A DNA stretch of 16,785 nt from BM509 sp036396915 (GCA_036396915.1 DASWJX010000306.1:1-16785), one strand, 5' to 3'. Numbered from the stretch's first letter, positions 1-8,105 are shown. The notes: generated by a model not told the origin, from the letters alone. Made by a program: numbers and translations.

Positions 1-140
1 TGATTTATCGACAAACCCCTTGAAGGCAGGGGCTTGGCAAGACACAACCGTCTTTATTCCGTATACCGGAAGCGTAGTTTTGCAATTACGCCATGGACAA
101 ACGCTGTTTTTTTGCAATTCTGCAAATCGCGAGCGATGGA

Positions 141-169
141 TTGCGTGTCCGCGCGGACCCGCCTATACT
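141..169 (+). promoter_or_regulatory. sigma-70 promoter of the inositol-monophosphatase family gene
   Basis: A -35 box TTGCGT (141-146) and a -10 box TATACT (164-169) are separated by exactly 17 bases. Transcription would start near 176 and leave a leader of about 50 bases before the ATG at 227. Upstream, the 10-mer TTTTGCAATT occurs twice (78-87 and 110-119), 32 bases apart, or about three helical turns; this could be a binding site but is unproven. Confidence 0.6.
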
Positions 170-226
170 GCACGCAACTCCGCCACAGCAAACCCGGAAC
201 CGCGTCTACAGAGAAGGTGCTCTCCC

Positions 227-1033
227 ATGCCGAATCAAACCCTGCTGAACCAAGTCGTCGGCCTGGCCGAGAAGGTCGCCGGCTATCAACTGGAAAAATT
301 CCGCAGCCGTCCGCCCGGCAGCGGTGACGAAAAAATGGCTCGCGAACTGGTTTCCGAGGTCGATCTGACTTCGGAACGGATGTTGATCGACGGCTTGTCG
401 CAACTGCTGCCGGACGCCGGCTTTCACGGCGAAGAAACCGGCCACAGCGGCAATCGCGACTGGCGCTGGATCATCGACCCGCTGGACGGCACCACCAACT
501 ATCTCAGCGGCCTGGAGCAGTTCTGCATCTCCGTCGCCCTCTACGACAGGGAGGAGTGTCAGCTCGGCGTCGTTTTGCGGCCCGCGTCGCATGAACTCTT
601 TTCTGCCTGCCGCGGCCAGGGCCTGCGCCACAACGGCAAGCCCGCCGCCGCCGCTCCCGCCGCCCTGCCCCTCGCTTCGGCCCTGCTCGGCAGCGGCTTC
701 CCCTACCGCTCCCCCGACCTGGCCGACAGTTTCTTTGCCTGCGCCAGAGAAACGCTCTACAAATGCCGGGGCCTGCGCCGCTTCGGCTCGGCGGCTCTCG
801 ACCTCAGTTATGTCGCGGCCGGTTTCCTCCAGGGCTTCTGGGAAAGCGATCTCCAGCCCTACGATGTTGCGGCCGCCCTGCTGTTTCTGCAGGAAGCCGG
901 CTGCACGGTCAGCAATCAGCGCGGCGAACGCTACCGGATCGGCAGCGACCGGATTCTGGTGTGCGCTCCGGAGCAGGTCTATCGCGAATTGCTGCCGATC
1001 ATCAGCCGCCACTATGCGGCGCTGGGCTCCTGA
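227..1033 (+). CDS. Inositol monophosphatase family protein (SuhB/IMPase-like)
   Basis: A 268-residue Mg2+-dependent sugar-phosphate phosphatase of the IMPase superfamily, cytosolic. The family signatures are present: the metal-ligand GEE (residues 68-70), the DPLDGTTNY motif (84-92) and the C-terminal metal aspartate in PYDVAAALLFLQEAG (211-225, D213). The segment around 186-206, FGSAALDLSYVAAG followed by FWE, is also typical. Length is normal for the family (about 260-270). The open frame extends upstream to position 20, but I chose ATG 227: AAGGTG lies 8 bases before it, the upstream translation has no family similarity, and the promoter at 141-169 lies inside the extension. Substrate cannot be told from sequence (myo-inositol-1-phosphate, fructose-1,6-bisphosphate and PAP are all used by relatives). 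It stands alone, followed by a non-coding stretch. Confidence 0.9.
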   Translation: MPNQTLLNQVVGLAEKVAGYQLEKFRSRPPGSGDEKMARELVSEVDLTSERMLIDGLSQLLPDAGFHGEETGHSGNRDWRWIIDPLDGTTNYLSGLEQFCISVALYDREECQLGVVLRPASHELFSACRGQGLRHNGKPAAAAPAALPLASALLGSGFPYRSPDLADSFFACARETLYKCRGLRRFGSAALDLSYVAAGFLQGFWESDLQPYDVAAALLFLQEAGCTVSNQRGERYRIGSDRILVCAPEQVYRELLPIISRHYAALGS

Positions 1034-1272
1034 CCACAGCGGCGCCGCTCAAGGGGCACGGTCGATCAGCGGCAATTCAACTATTTTCTACGGTATTTTA
1101 TCTTCAGGTTTTTTACTATAATTCACGGGTAAACAATAAACCTTCAATTATCGGCCGGTTTCCGATATTTACCCTTTTAAATCCGGGCCGTTTCTGGCAT
1201 ATTTTTCACTGCTCGTTCAAGGAAAGCTGATTATGGTTCCGGACGGGAGTACCGCCGGCAGATCGCCGGCGC
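1034..1272. other. Intergenic stretch without a gene
   Basis: There is no convincing reading frame between the phosphatase stop and the next real start at 1398. The stretch is AT-rich compared with its surroundings. It holds a TATAAT hexamer at 1117-1122 that could be the -10 box of the downstream operon, but no good -35 is present at 16-18 bases. The open frame beginning at 1233 runs through a dispersed repeat and is not a credible N-terminus. Confidence 0.5.
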
Positions 1273-1380
1273 GTAACCATTCACCTGACACTTATGAATC
1301 TATCGCCTCCCCTTGCAAGGGGGAGGTCGGGGTTGCGCGCCGACGGGTTTCAGGCGGGAGGGGGATGGGGTGCCGGCCGG
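1273..1380. repeat. Dispersed REP-like repeat, copy A
   Basis: The stretch starting GTAACCATTCACCTG and running through CTTATGAA, a CCTCCCC...GGGGGAGG inverted repeat and GGGGGATGGGGTGCCG is matched nearly base for base by a second copy at 10078-10152. Copy A has about 24 extra bases between the hairpin and the GGGGGATGGGG block. Both copies sit between genes. It reads as a non-autonomous intergenic repeat of the REP/BIME kind (inference). It lies immediately before the ribosome-binding site of the next gene and creates a spurious N-terminal extension in that gene's open frame. Confidence 0.7.
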
Positions 1381-1397
1381 CAATGGAGAGGAAGAGC

Positions 1398-1979
1398 ATG
1401 AGCCTTGGCGAAGGCCTGCGCAGATACCTGAAGACGGAAACCCGGGGCCAGCTGGTGATCAAGTTTTGCGGCGAGGAGCAGCTGTGCAAGATCGCCATCG
1501 ATGACGGACAGGCCGTCTACCTGTCGCTCGGGAAGCTCGGCCCGCACGAGACCCTGACCGCGCTGGCCGGAAAACAGGTGGAATGGCTCGACTTCATCGA
1601 CGGCCTGCCGCCGCGCAAACGGCTGCCGCACTCCCTGAACAAGCAACTGATGGAGCTTGCCCGCGAAATCCGCCCGCCTGGCGCGGCACCGGTGCGGGAC
1701 AGCTCGGCGGCCGACCGCGTCCACGGCGGTCCCGACCGGCCCGACGGCGCATTACACCAAACCGTGGCGGCCATTATCGAGGATTTTGTCGACCGGATCG
1801 GCCCGCTCGGCATCGTGCTGGCCGAAAGAGCGGCGCAGGATCTCGGCTGCCGCGCTGGGACCCCGATGAAACCGGCACTGATGGAACGCTTCGTGGCGGT
1901 CCTGTCCGGCGAAATCCCGGAACCGCAGCGCCAGGCCTTTATCGACAGATACAGTTCCCGAACGACAAAACAACCGTAA
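1398..1979 (+). CDS. Unknown protein with PATAN/DUF4388-like N-terminus
   Basis: A 193-residue cytosolic protein I cannot name with certainty. The N-terminal part (about 1-75) has the pattern of DUF4388/PATAN-type modules: a polar start, alternating hydrophobic strands (GQLVIKF, CKIAIDDGQAVYLSLGKLG) and a short amphipathic tail. A low-complexity linker (94-118) rich in P, A, D and G follows. The C-terminal part (about 120-185) is helical, with AAIIEDFVDRIGPLGIVLAERA resembling the small helical modules that accompany PATAN domains in chemotaxis and twitching regulators (inference). The start was placed at ATG 1398, because GGAGAGGAAG lies directly before it. The open frame extends to 1233, but that part is the dispersed repeat. 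It is followed after 31 bases by the heme sensor gene, so it is probably co-transcribed and may act as its signalling partner. Confidence 0.7.
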   Translation: MSLGEGLRRYLKTETRGQLVIKFCGEEQLCKIAIDDGQAVYLSLGKLGPHETLTALAGKQVEWLDFIDGLPPRKRLPHSLNKQLMELAREIRPPGAAPVRDSSAADRVHGGPDRPDGALHQTVAAIIEDFVDRIGPLGIVLAERAAQDLGCRAGTPMKPALMERFVAVLSGEIPEPQRQAFIDRYSSRTTKQP

Positions 1980-2010
1980 TGAGACGCCGGACCCCCGGAA
2001 GGAACGCTGC

Positions 2011-2889
2011 ATGCTGGGCAACCTGACCATTCGCAAACGCATCATGGCCATTCTGGCCGCCGTCTATGCCCTCTCGCTGGCGGTTGCCGTCATTGGCGGC
2101 TATGTTGTCCTCAAGCAGGAAACGACGCGCGAAGCGGTGGAGAAGACCGAACTGTTTGCCGCCGTCATGTCGGCCAACCAGCTGTACATGGCCCAGAATA
2201 TCCGCCCCGAAATCAAGAACCGGCTGCCCGATCTCTATTTTCCCGAAGCGACCGTCGGCATCCAGATGCTGGTGGAAACGGCCGAATTGATCCAGGAGCA
2301 ATATCCCGAATATATTTTCCGGGTCATTTCGCCGAACCCGCTCAATCCGGCCAATCTCTCCGACGATTTCGAAAACCGGATCATCCAAAGCTTTGAGGAC
2401 GACCGCTCCGAGAGCTGGGAAGGATTCATCAAAAAAGGGGAAAAGAACTACTACGCTACCGCGATCCCCATCGAAGCGCGCAACGGCTGCATCTGGTGCC
2501 ACAGCACTCCGGAGGTTGCCCATCCGGATATGGTGGAGGAGTACGGCAGCGAGTCCGGCTACGGCTACCGACTGGGCGAAATCGTCGGCGCCAGATTCAT
2601 CTACGTGCCGACGGAAAAAGCGCTGGCGCTGACCAAAAAGAAACTGACGATTTTCGTCGCCGCCCTCAGCGTGCTCTTCCTGGTTGCGTTTCTGCTGATC
2701 GACGGTGTTATTATCCGCAGCGTGGTCCGCCCGCTCGAACAACTCACCGCGGTGGCCACCGAGATCAGCAGGGGCAAGCTGGACCGGGAATTCGAAGTCA
2801 CCGGCAACGACGAGATCAAAGCCCTGGCCGAGGCCTTCAACCGCATGAAAGTCTCCCTGACCAAGGCGATCAATATCATCAGGAAGTAG
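2011..2889 (+). CDS. Membrane heme-binding sensor protein: DUF3365 (Tll0287-like) plus HAMP
   Basis: A 292-residue inner-membrane protein. Transmembrane segment 1 spans about residues 11-33. The periplasmic region (34-210) has the Tll0287-like/DUF3365 pattern, including the heme c attachment site CIWCH (160-164). Transmembrane segment 2 (about 213-235) is followed by a HAMP linker (236-288) starting at the VVRPLEQLT proline. The protein ends just after HAMP: there is no histidine kinase, GGDEF or methyl-accepting domain. Such heme-sensor modules are frequent in Geobacter-type bacteria and are thought to sense redox state or small ligands. Here the signal must pass to a separate protein, possibly the upstream PATAN-like protein or an unlinked kinase. 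AAGGAA precedes the ATG. Spacing to the neighbours is 31 bases upstream and 43 bases downstream, consistent with an operon. Confidence 0.88.
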   Translation: MLGNLTIRKRIMAILAAVYALSLAVAVIGGYVVLKQETTREAVEKTELFAAVMSANQLYMAQNIRPEIKNRLPDLYFPEATVGIQMLVETAELIQEQYPEYIFRVISPNPLNPANLSDDFENRIIQSFEDDRSESWEGFIKKGEKNYYATAIPIEARNGCIWCHSTPEVAHPDMVEEYGSESGYGYRLGEIVGARFIYVPTEKALALTKKKLTIFVAALSVLFLVAFLLIDGVIIRSVVRPLEQLTAVATEISRGKLDREFEVTGNDEIKALAEAFNRMKVSLTKAINIIRK

Positions 2890-2932
2890 CCGGAACGACC
2901 AGGGCCAGACCACGCCATCAAGGAGTTCGACC

Positions 2933-3247
2933 ATGAAACGTCTGTTGCTGCTGATCATCATCCCGCTGCTGATGTCTTTAGCCTCTCCGGCCTTCGCGGC
3001 CAGCGCCATCAAGGGGAAGAAATTCTACCAGAAGATCTGTCAGGACTGTCACATCCGGGACGGCGAAGGCGGCATCATGGGACCTGCCGATAAAAAGAAG
3101 GAAGAATGGCAGGCCTTTTTCGACGAGAACCGGCACCGTGCCAAGCCGGAGGTCTGGGAAGGTTTGACCCGGAAGAAGCGCAAGGACCTGCTGCTCTTCT
3201 TCCTCAATTACGCCATCGACTCCGAGCAGCCCGACGAATGCGGCTGA
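2933..3247 (+). CDS. Small periplasmic monoheme c-type cytochrome
   Basis: A 104-residue exported protein. A signal peptide (about 1-23, KRLLLLIIIPLLMSL core, cleavage probably after AFA) is followed by one heme c site, CQDCH (36-40), and a nearby IMGP segment whose Met49 is a possible axial ligand. The rest is charged and helical and ends in DECG. Class I-like monoheme cytochromes of this size carry electrons between periplasmic partners. AAGGAG lies 7 bases before the ATG. Being last in the operon with a heme-binding sensor suggests a role in the same redox-sensing or electron-transfer function, but no partner can be named. Confidence 0.85.
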   Translation: MKRLLLLIIIPLLMSLASPAFAASAIKGKKFYQKICQDCHIRDGEGGIMGPADKKKEEWQAFFDENRHRAKPEVWEGLTRKKRKDLLLFFLNYAIDSEQPDECG

Positions 3248-3275
3248 GCGCGGGAAGGTAACCGTCCGCATAAGC

Positions 3276-3308
3276 AACCGGCCCGGCGCTAAGAGCGCCG
3301 GGCCGGTT
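3276..3308. terminator. Strong bidirectional hairpin between convergent operons
   Basis: A perfect 14-base-pair stem (3276-3289 with 3295-3308, arm AACCGGCCCGGCGC) with a 5-base loop lies between the cytochrome stop (3247) and the end of the convergent EamA gene (3314). The + side is followed by a moderate T-rich stretch (TTGTGTTTC); the - side lacks a T-run. It most likely ends the cytochrome operon and may also block read-through from the opposite direction. Confidence 0.75.
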
Positions 3309-3313
3309 GTGTT

Positions 3314-4198
3314 TCATGCCCTGCGCGCCGCACACTTCTGCAGCGCCAGTCCGGCGACAATCAGCAGCAGACCGCCGAACGTGGCGGGGTGAATCCGTTC
3401 GCCGACCAGAAAACGGATCAGAACCAGCGACAAAAAAGGCGCAATGAAAATCAGGTTGCCGATACGGGCGGTATTTTCGCTATATTTGAGCGCCAGCAGC
3501 CAGAGGATAAAACCGGCGCCCATTTCCAGCACGCCGATATAGGCCGCGCCCAGCAAGCCGGGCAGCGAGGGACGGGCCAGATCGGAGAAAAACAGCGCAT
3601 AGCCCAGCACAAACGGAAAGGCGCACAGAAAATTGACGAACAGCGCCACCACCGCCGGCCGCCGGTCGCGGGTATTGAAGATCCAGTACAGCGACCAGAT
3701 CACGGTGCTGAGCAGCGCCAGCGCGACGCCCGGCGGACTCGACACACTCATCTGAAACGGCTGGCCCTGCGTGGCGATAATCACCACCCCGCCGTAGCTG
3801 AGCAGCAGCGCCAGCCACTCCAGTCCGGCGACTTTCTGCTTCAGGAGCGGAATCGACAAGAGGGTCAGGGTGATCGCCCAGCTATAGTTGATCGACTGGG
3901 CCTGCTGGGCCGGCAGCAGATCGTAGGCCTTGAGCAGGACCAGGTAATAGAGGAACGGGTTGAGCAGGCCGAACAGCAGCGACCTGCCGTATTCTTCGCG
4001 ACGGCAGCGGAACACCTGAGCGAACTGCCCCTGCCGGATCAGCACCAGGCCGAGAAACAGCGTGGCGAACGCCCCGGAGTAGAGCAGCAACTGGACCGGC
4101 TCCAGGTGGCGCAGCGAGAGCTTGAACGCCGAGGCCATGGTCGACCAGATCAGGACCGCGCCCAGGGCATAGAGGGTGGCTTTTTTCTGGTTGGTCAA
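3314..4198 (-). CDS. EamA/DMT family permease (second of a pair)
   Basis: A 294-residue inner-membrane protein with about ten hydrophobic segments arranged as two EamA repeats, the usual length for drug/metabolite transporter family exporters. The open frame reaches back to 4411 but overlaps the upstream permease in another frame. I chose the TTG start at 4196-4198, because AGGGAG lies 7 bases before it and the protein then begins directly before TM1 (TNQKKATLYALGAVLIWS). This start overlaps the TGA stop of the upstream permease (4195-4197), so translation is probably coupled. The substrate is unknown; EamA proteins export amino acids, nucleosides or other metabolites. Two different EamA genes in tandem could form a heterodimer or handle related compounds. 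Confidence 0.85.
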   Translation of the reverse strand: MTNQKKATLYALGAVLIWSTMASAFKLSLRHLEPVQLLLYSGAFATLFLGLVLIRQGQFAQVFRCRREEYGRSLLFGLLNPFLYYLVLLKAYDLLPAQQAQSINYSWAITLTLLSIPLLKQKVAGLEWLALLLSYGGVVIIATQGQPFQMSVSSPPGVALALLSTVIWSLYWIFNTRDRRPAVVALFVNFLCAFPFVLGYALFFSDLARPSLPGLLGAAYIGVLEMGAGFILWLLALKYSENTARIGNLIFIAPFLSLVLIRFLVGERIHPATFGGLLLIVAGLALQKCAARRA

Positions 4199-5097
4199 GC
4201 GCCGGCTCCCTGAATGCGATAGCGTTTGCCGACCGGCAAGGCCAACAGCACCAGTCCGCAAAAGATCAAGGCCATGCCGCAAAAAGCCTGCGGGTTCAGC
4301 TGTTCGCCCAGCAGAAACAGGCCGAGCAGACCCGCGGTCATCGGCTCGGCCAGGGTCAGGGTCACCGCCGACGCAACCGGGACCGTCCGCAGGCCGCGGG
4401 AGAAAAACCAATAGGAAAGAGCCATGGTCGCCAGACCAAGGTGCAGAACGACCGCGATAGAGCGCGGCTGCAACAACCAGTTCAGATCACAATGGATCAG
4501 CAGCGGGGAGAGCAGCAGGGCACCGATACAAACCACCACGGCCATGACCGCATTTGGCGCGTGCTTTTCCAGCAGCCCCTTGAACATCAGCGTGTACCCA
4601 GCGTAAGAGGCTCCGGCGCCGATGGCCAGCAGCACACCTTGTGGATCGACGGCGACCTCACCGCCGCTGAGAATCAGCAAGGCACATCCGAGTATTGCCA
4701 GAACGGTCGCCGCCAGCCAGCGCCGATTTGGTCGCTCGCCACGAAATATCAGCCCCAGCAAACCACCGAAGATCGGGCCGCTACCGATACCGATGATGGT
4801 CCCGACCGCCACCCCCGTTTTAACCACAGCGGCAAAAAAACAGATTTGGTAGCTCGCGGTCAGAGCCCCGGCCACAAGCACCGGTCGCCATTGCCAGTCC
4901 TGAAAGCGGCCCAGCTCACGACGGTACACAGCCAGCAGCAGCAGAGCGATACCGCCGATTAGCAATCTCAGGGCTCCGATCACCCTCGGATCGAATCCGG
5001 CCGGGGCAAACGCCTGGGCGGTTCCGGTCGTCCCCCACAGCATGGCGGCAATCAGCACAAACCAGACGCCGCCGCGCATTTTTGTCCTATCCGTCAT
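4195..5097 (-). CDS. EamA/DMT family permease (first of a pair)
   Basis: A 300-residue inner-membrane transporter with ten predicted hydrophobic segments and the EamA hallmark near TM1 (VWFVLIAAMLWGTTGTAQ). The frame is open to a GTG at 5109 and also offers ATG 5103. ATG 5097 is preferred because AGGTGG sits 8 bases before it and MTDRTKMRGG leads straight into TM1. It follows the MOP-type transporter gene after about 14 bases and overlaps the next EamA gene at its stop codon. The three genes form one transporter operon. It is not closely similar to the downstream paralogue, so this is not a recent duplication. Confidence 0.87.
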   Translation of the reverse strand: MTDRTKMRGGVWFVLIAAMLWGTTGTAQAFAPAGFDPRVIGALRLLIGGIALLLLAVYRRELGRFQDWQWRPVLVAGALTASYQICFFAAVVKTGVAVGTIIGIGSGPIFGGLLGLIFRGERPNRRWLAATVLAILGCALLILSGGEVAVDPQGVLLAIGAGASYAGYTLMFKGLLEKHAPNAVMAVVVCIGALLLSPLLIHCDLNWLLQPRSIAVVLHLGLATMALSYWFFSRGLRTVPVASAVTLTLAEPMTAGLLGLFLLGEQLNPQAFCGMALIFCGLVLLALPVGKRYRIQGAGA

Positions 5098-5111
5098 TTC
5101 CATAACCACCT

Positions 5112-6416
5112 TTATTCAGCATGAGTGCCCAGCACCCGCCGGACCGGCACCAGCATCCAGCCGATCGCCGCCAGTCGGCCGGCCAGGTAGGCGAGAGCGG
5201 CGCAGACCGCTCCGGGAAGGGTATCCTGCAGCAGCAGCGCGGTCAACACCAGCACGATCACCCCCGCCTCCAGCGCGGTCGCGGTGGAGATCGGCCGGGT
5301 GGCGTGGCCGCCCATCAGCAGGGCCCGCATATAGGCCGTGATCACCGTCAGCGCCGGCAACAGAGCCATCAGTTGCAACGGCAGCAGGGCAAATTCCGCC
5401 AGCAGCGGACTCAGTCCGGAAACCCGGAGCAACCAGAGATCGGCCAGCGGCGTCAGGGCAATCGCCAGCAGGCTGCCGCTGAGCAGAACGGCCAGCAGCA
5501 GGGCAAAATTGCGCATCTCCCGCCAGCCCTGCAGCCGCGTTCCCAGCAGGGCGATGGCCACCTCCTGAAAAGAGAGCCCGACGGCACGAAAGACAAAGGT
5601 CAGCGCGCCGATGACCGGCATGACCGCCAGGGATTCCAGCGGCATCTGCCCCTTGCCGAGAAAGAAGGTCACCACCGGATGAATGCCGAGGGTGATGAAC
5701 GGGGTCAGCGCCAGCGGCAGATAATAGCGCCCCAGTTCCCGAAACCCGCGCACAGCAGCCGTATCCTGCCGGGCCAGGGTCGCGGCGATCGCTCCGGAGG
5801 CGAGCAGCCGGGTCGCCACCATCTCCACGCTCACCCCGCAACTGAGCGCCAGCCCGCCGAGCAGCGCGCCCTGAACTCCGCTGTAACGGAACAACAGCAG
5901 AGCGGTCAGCGCCATCAACAGTACCCGCCCCACCGTCGCCAGCGCCACCCGCCGGGTCTGGTCATTGCGGATCAGCACGCCCTGATAAAAACGCCGCCAG
6001 CCGATCACGGCGGGCCAGGGCAACAACACCAGCAAAGCCGCATAGACCCGCGAAGCGATCGCCGGCGACAGACCGATGAGCCCTTCCATCAGCAGATCGA
6101 ACAGCGGCGGGATCAGCAGCGTCAGCATCCCCAGGGTCACCAGCAGGGTCAGCAGCGCGGTAAAGCGGCGCAGAGCGCGGTACGACTGCGCCCCGCTAAC
6201 CAGGGCGATGGCGGCGCTCATCAGCATGACGATCGGCGCTTCCGCCACCAGGGCAAAAGCGTAGGCCACCCCGTAAGCGGCCAGATTCAACTCGGCGTCG
6301 ACCATCCGCGCAATGACCGCCGCCAGCAGCGGGCCTTCCACCGCCATCATCAGCCAGGTGCCGGCCAGCGGCAACCAGAAGCGGAAGATCTTGCCGTATG
6401 CTAAGCGATCCTGCAT
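5112..6416 (-). CDS. MOP-superfamily membrane protein (MATE / ANKH-like exporter)
   Basis: A polytopic membrane protein of about 434 residues with roughly twelve hydrophobic segments. The N-terminal FRFWLPLAGTWLMMAVEGP and the AAYGVAYAF segment resemble MOP-superfamily exporters and recall the ANK/ANKH branch (pyrophosphate/ATP/citrate export in animals) more than classical MATE drug pumps. This is a judgement by eye. The start is uncertain: ATG 6416 has GGGAG at good spacing and begins just before TM1, whereas ATG 6464 gives a 450-residue protein with a polar 16-residue extension and a weaker AGAGA. It is first in the operon with two EamA permeases, so the cluster looks like an export unit for one class of metabolite. 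Confidence 0.75.
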   Translation of the reverse strand: MQDRLAYGKIFRFWLPLAGTWLMMAVEGPLLAAVIARMVDAELNLAAYGVAYAFALVAEAPIVMLMSAAIALVSGAQSYRALRRFTALLTLLVTLGMLTLLIPPLFDLLMEGLIGLSPAIASRVYAALLVLLPWPAVIGWRRFYQGVLIRNDQTRRVALATVGRVLLMALTALLLFRYSGVQGALLGGLALSCGVSVEMVATRLLASGAIAATLARQDTAAVRGFRELGRYYLPLALTPFITLGIHPVVTFFLGKGQMPLESLAVMPVIGALTFVFRAVGLSFQEVAIALLGTRLQGWREMRNFALLLAVLLSGSLLAIALTPLADLWLLRVSGLSPLLAEFALLPLQLMALLPALTVITAYMRALLMGGHATRPISTATALEAGVIVLVLTALLLQDTLPGAVCAALAYLAGRLAAIGWMLVPVRRVLGTHAE

Positions 6417-6528
6417 GCTGCTCCCGAACCGGTCATGAAATACATCCTCTCTCGTGCCGTCCATAATCTCTTGTACAAAATTGACATCGTCCCCCCGGCC
6501 GCAGCCGCCATCCCTTTGACAAACAGAA

Positions 6529-6554
6529 GGGGGCGACCGGCCGCGGTCGCCCCC
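6529..6554 (-). terminator. Factor-independent terminator after the putP operon
   Basis: A perfect 10-base-pair stem (GGGGGCGACC with GGTCGCCCCC, 6-base loop) is followed on the minus strand by TTCTGTTTGTC. It lies about 70 bases beyond the symporter stop and separates the proline operon from the next co-oriented transporter operon. Confidence 0.7.
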
Positions 6555-6624
6555 AAGTGAGTTTTTACGTCATTTCCAGCGCAAAAGGAAGGGTTTGTTG
6601 GTTCCGATCCGCACGCTGCCTGCC

Positions 6625-8103
6625 TCAGACGCGCTCCATGCCCTGCTTCAACTGCCTGTCGAACAACTCGAACTGGCTCTGGGCCTCCTCACAGGGCGGC
6701 CGCCCCAAGAGGCTGATGCCGATGCAGGCCAGGGTGCAGAAAATAAAGCCGGGCAGGATTTCGTAGACATCGAACAGTCCGCCGCTGAGTTGCTTCCAGA
6801 CGATGACGCTCAGCGCCCCGACCACCATCCCCGCCAGCGCCCCGTTGCGGGTCATGCGCTTCCAGAACAGGGAGAGGATGACCACCGGACCGAAGGCAGC
6901 GCCGAAGCCGGCCCAGGCATAGGCGACCAGACTCAGCACCGAGCTCTCCGGGTTGGAGGCAAAGAAGATGGCGAGCAGGGCGATAGAGACAACGGCGAGG
7001 CGACTGACGAACACCAGTTCCTTATCGCCGGCGTTTTTGCGCAGCAGCGCCTTGTAGAAGTCCTCGGCGATGGTACTGGAGCAGACCAGCAACTGGGAGT
7101 CGATGGTGCTCATGATCGCCGAAAGGATGGCGGCCAGCAGGATGCCGGCGACCCAGGGATTAAAAAGAACCTGGGTCAGGGTCATGAATACGGTCTCCGG
7201 GTTCTCCAGCGGGGCCTTGGCGAAGTAGGCGATCCCGGCGAAACCGGTGAACATGGAGCCGAACAGGGCGAAAACCATCCAGGAGATGCCGATCAGCCGC
7301 GCCTTGGGAATCTCGGCCACCGATTTGACCGCCATGAAACGGGCCAGGATATGGGGCTGTCCGAAGTAGCCCAGCCCCCAGGCCATCAGGGAGACGATGC
7401 CCAGCAGGCTCATGTCGGCGAAGACGTCGAGCATCTTGGGATCCTGGCTGGCCGCGGCGAAGACCGCGGTATCGAGGCTGCCCAGCTGGCGCAGGGTCAC
7501 CAGCGGGACGACGATCAGGGCGAGGAACATGAGAATCCCCTGAAAAAAGTCGGTCCAGCTGACCGCCAGAAAGCCGCCGAGAAAGGTGTAGGAGACGATG
7601 ACCACCGCGCCGACCCAGAGCGCGACCTGATAATCGAGGCCGAAGGTTTTCTCGAAGAGGATGGCGCCACCGACCATGCCCGAAGAGGTGTAGATGGTGA
7701 AAAAGACCAGAATCACCAGGGCGGAGATGACCCGCAGCAGACGGGAAGAGTCGCCGAAGCGGTTTTCCAGGTAATCGGGGATGGTGATCGAATCCTGGGC
7801 GATCTCGGTGTAATGACGCAGGCGTTTGGCCACGAACTGCCAGTTCAGATAGGCTCCGATGGCAAGTCCCGTGGCGATCCAGACCTGGTTCATTCCGGCG
7901 GCGTACATGGCTCCGGGCAGTCCCAGCAGCAGCCAGCCGCTCATGTCCGAGGCGCCGGCGCTCAGCGCGGCCACCGCGCCGCCGAGCTGACGGCCGCCCA
8001 GAACATAATCGGAAAGATCCTTGGTCCTGAGATAGGCGAAGAGGCCGATACCCAGCATGCCGAGCAGATAAACGACAAACGTAAGCAGTACTGCAAAATC
8101 CAT
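6625..8103 (-). CDS. putP: Sodium/proline symporter, PutP type (SSS family)
   Basis: A 492-residue sodium:solute symporter with about 13 hydrophobic segments. LSAGASDMSGWLLLGLPGA (48-66) matches the PutP signature, with Asp53 at the position known in E. coli PutP (D55) to bind sodium. TIPDYLENRF and the later SSS features also fit PutP. The length is near that of E. coli PutP (502). The open frame extends to 8178, but that part overlaps the small peptide gene; ATG 8103 starts two bases after that gene's stop and leads straight into TM1. It imports L-proline with sodium; in this setting hydroxyproline is a possible second substrate (inference). It is last in the operon and followed by a terminator. 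Confidence 0.92.
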   Translation of the reverse strand: MDFAVLLTFVVYLLGMLGIGLFAYLRTKDLSDYVLGGRQLGGAVAALSAGASDMSGWLLLGLPGAMYAAGMNQVWIATGLAIGAYLNWQFVAKRLRHYTEIAQDSITIPDYLENRFGDSSRLLRVISALVILVFFTIYTSSGMVGGAILFEKTFGLDYQVALWVGAVVIVSYTFLGGFLAVSWTDFFQGILMFLALIVVPLVTLRQLGSLDTAVFAAASQDPKMLDVFADMSLLGIVSLMAWGLGYFGQPHILARFMAVKSVAEIPKARLIGISWMVFALFGSMFTGFAGIAYFAKAPLENPETVFMTLTQVLFNPWVAGILLAAILSAIMSTIDSQLLVCSSTIAEDFYKALLRKNAGDKELVFVSRLAVVSIALLAIFFASNPESSVLSLVAYAWAGFGAAFGPVVILSLFWKRMTRNGALAGMVVGALSVIVWKQLSGGLFDVYEILPGFIFCTLACIGISLLGRPPCEEAQSQFELFDRQLKQGMERV

Positions 8104-8105
8104 GA

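Noticed and set aside
206..1012. A 268-codon open frame on the - strand opposite the phosphatase
   Set aside because: Alanine/glycine-rich mirror frame with no motifs; the + strand has the IMPase signatures and a promoter.
1195..1212. TGGCATA...ACTGC as a sigma-54 promoter before the PATAN-like gene
   Set aside because: The distance between GG and GC is 13 bases instead of 10.
1939..3012. A 357-codon open frame on the - strand opposite the heme sensor
   Set aside because: Antisense shadow; the + strand has two CxxCH heme sites, membrane segments and good ribosome sites.
5121..6404. A 427-codon open frame on the + strand opposite the MOP transporter
   Set aside because: Low-complexity Q/R/H-rich translation, antisense to a protein with clear transmembrane segments.
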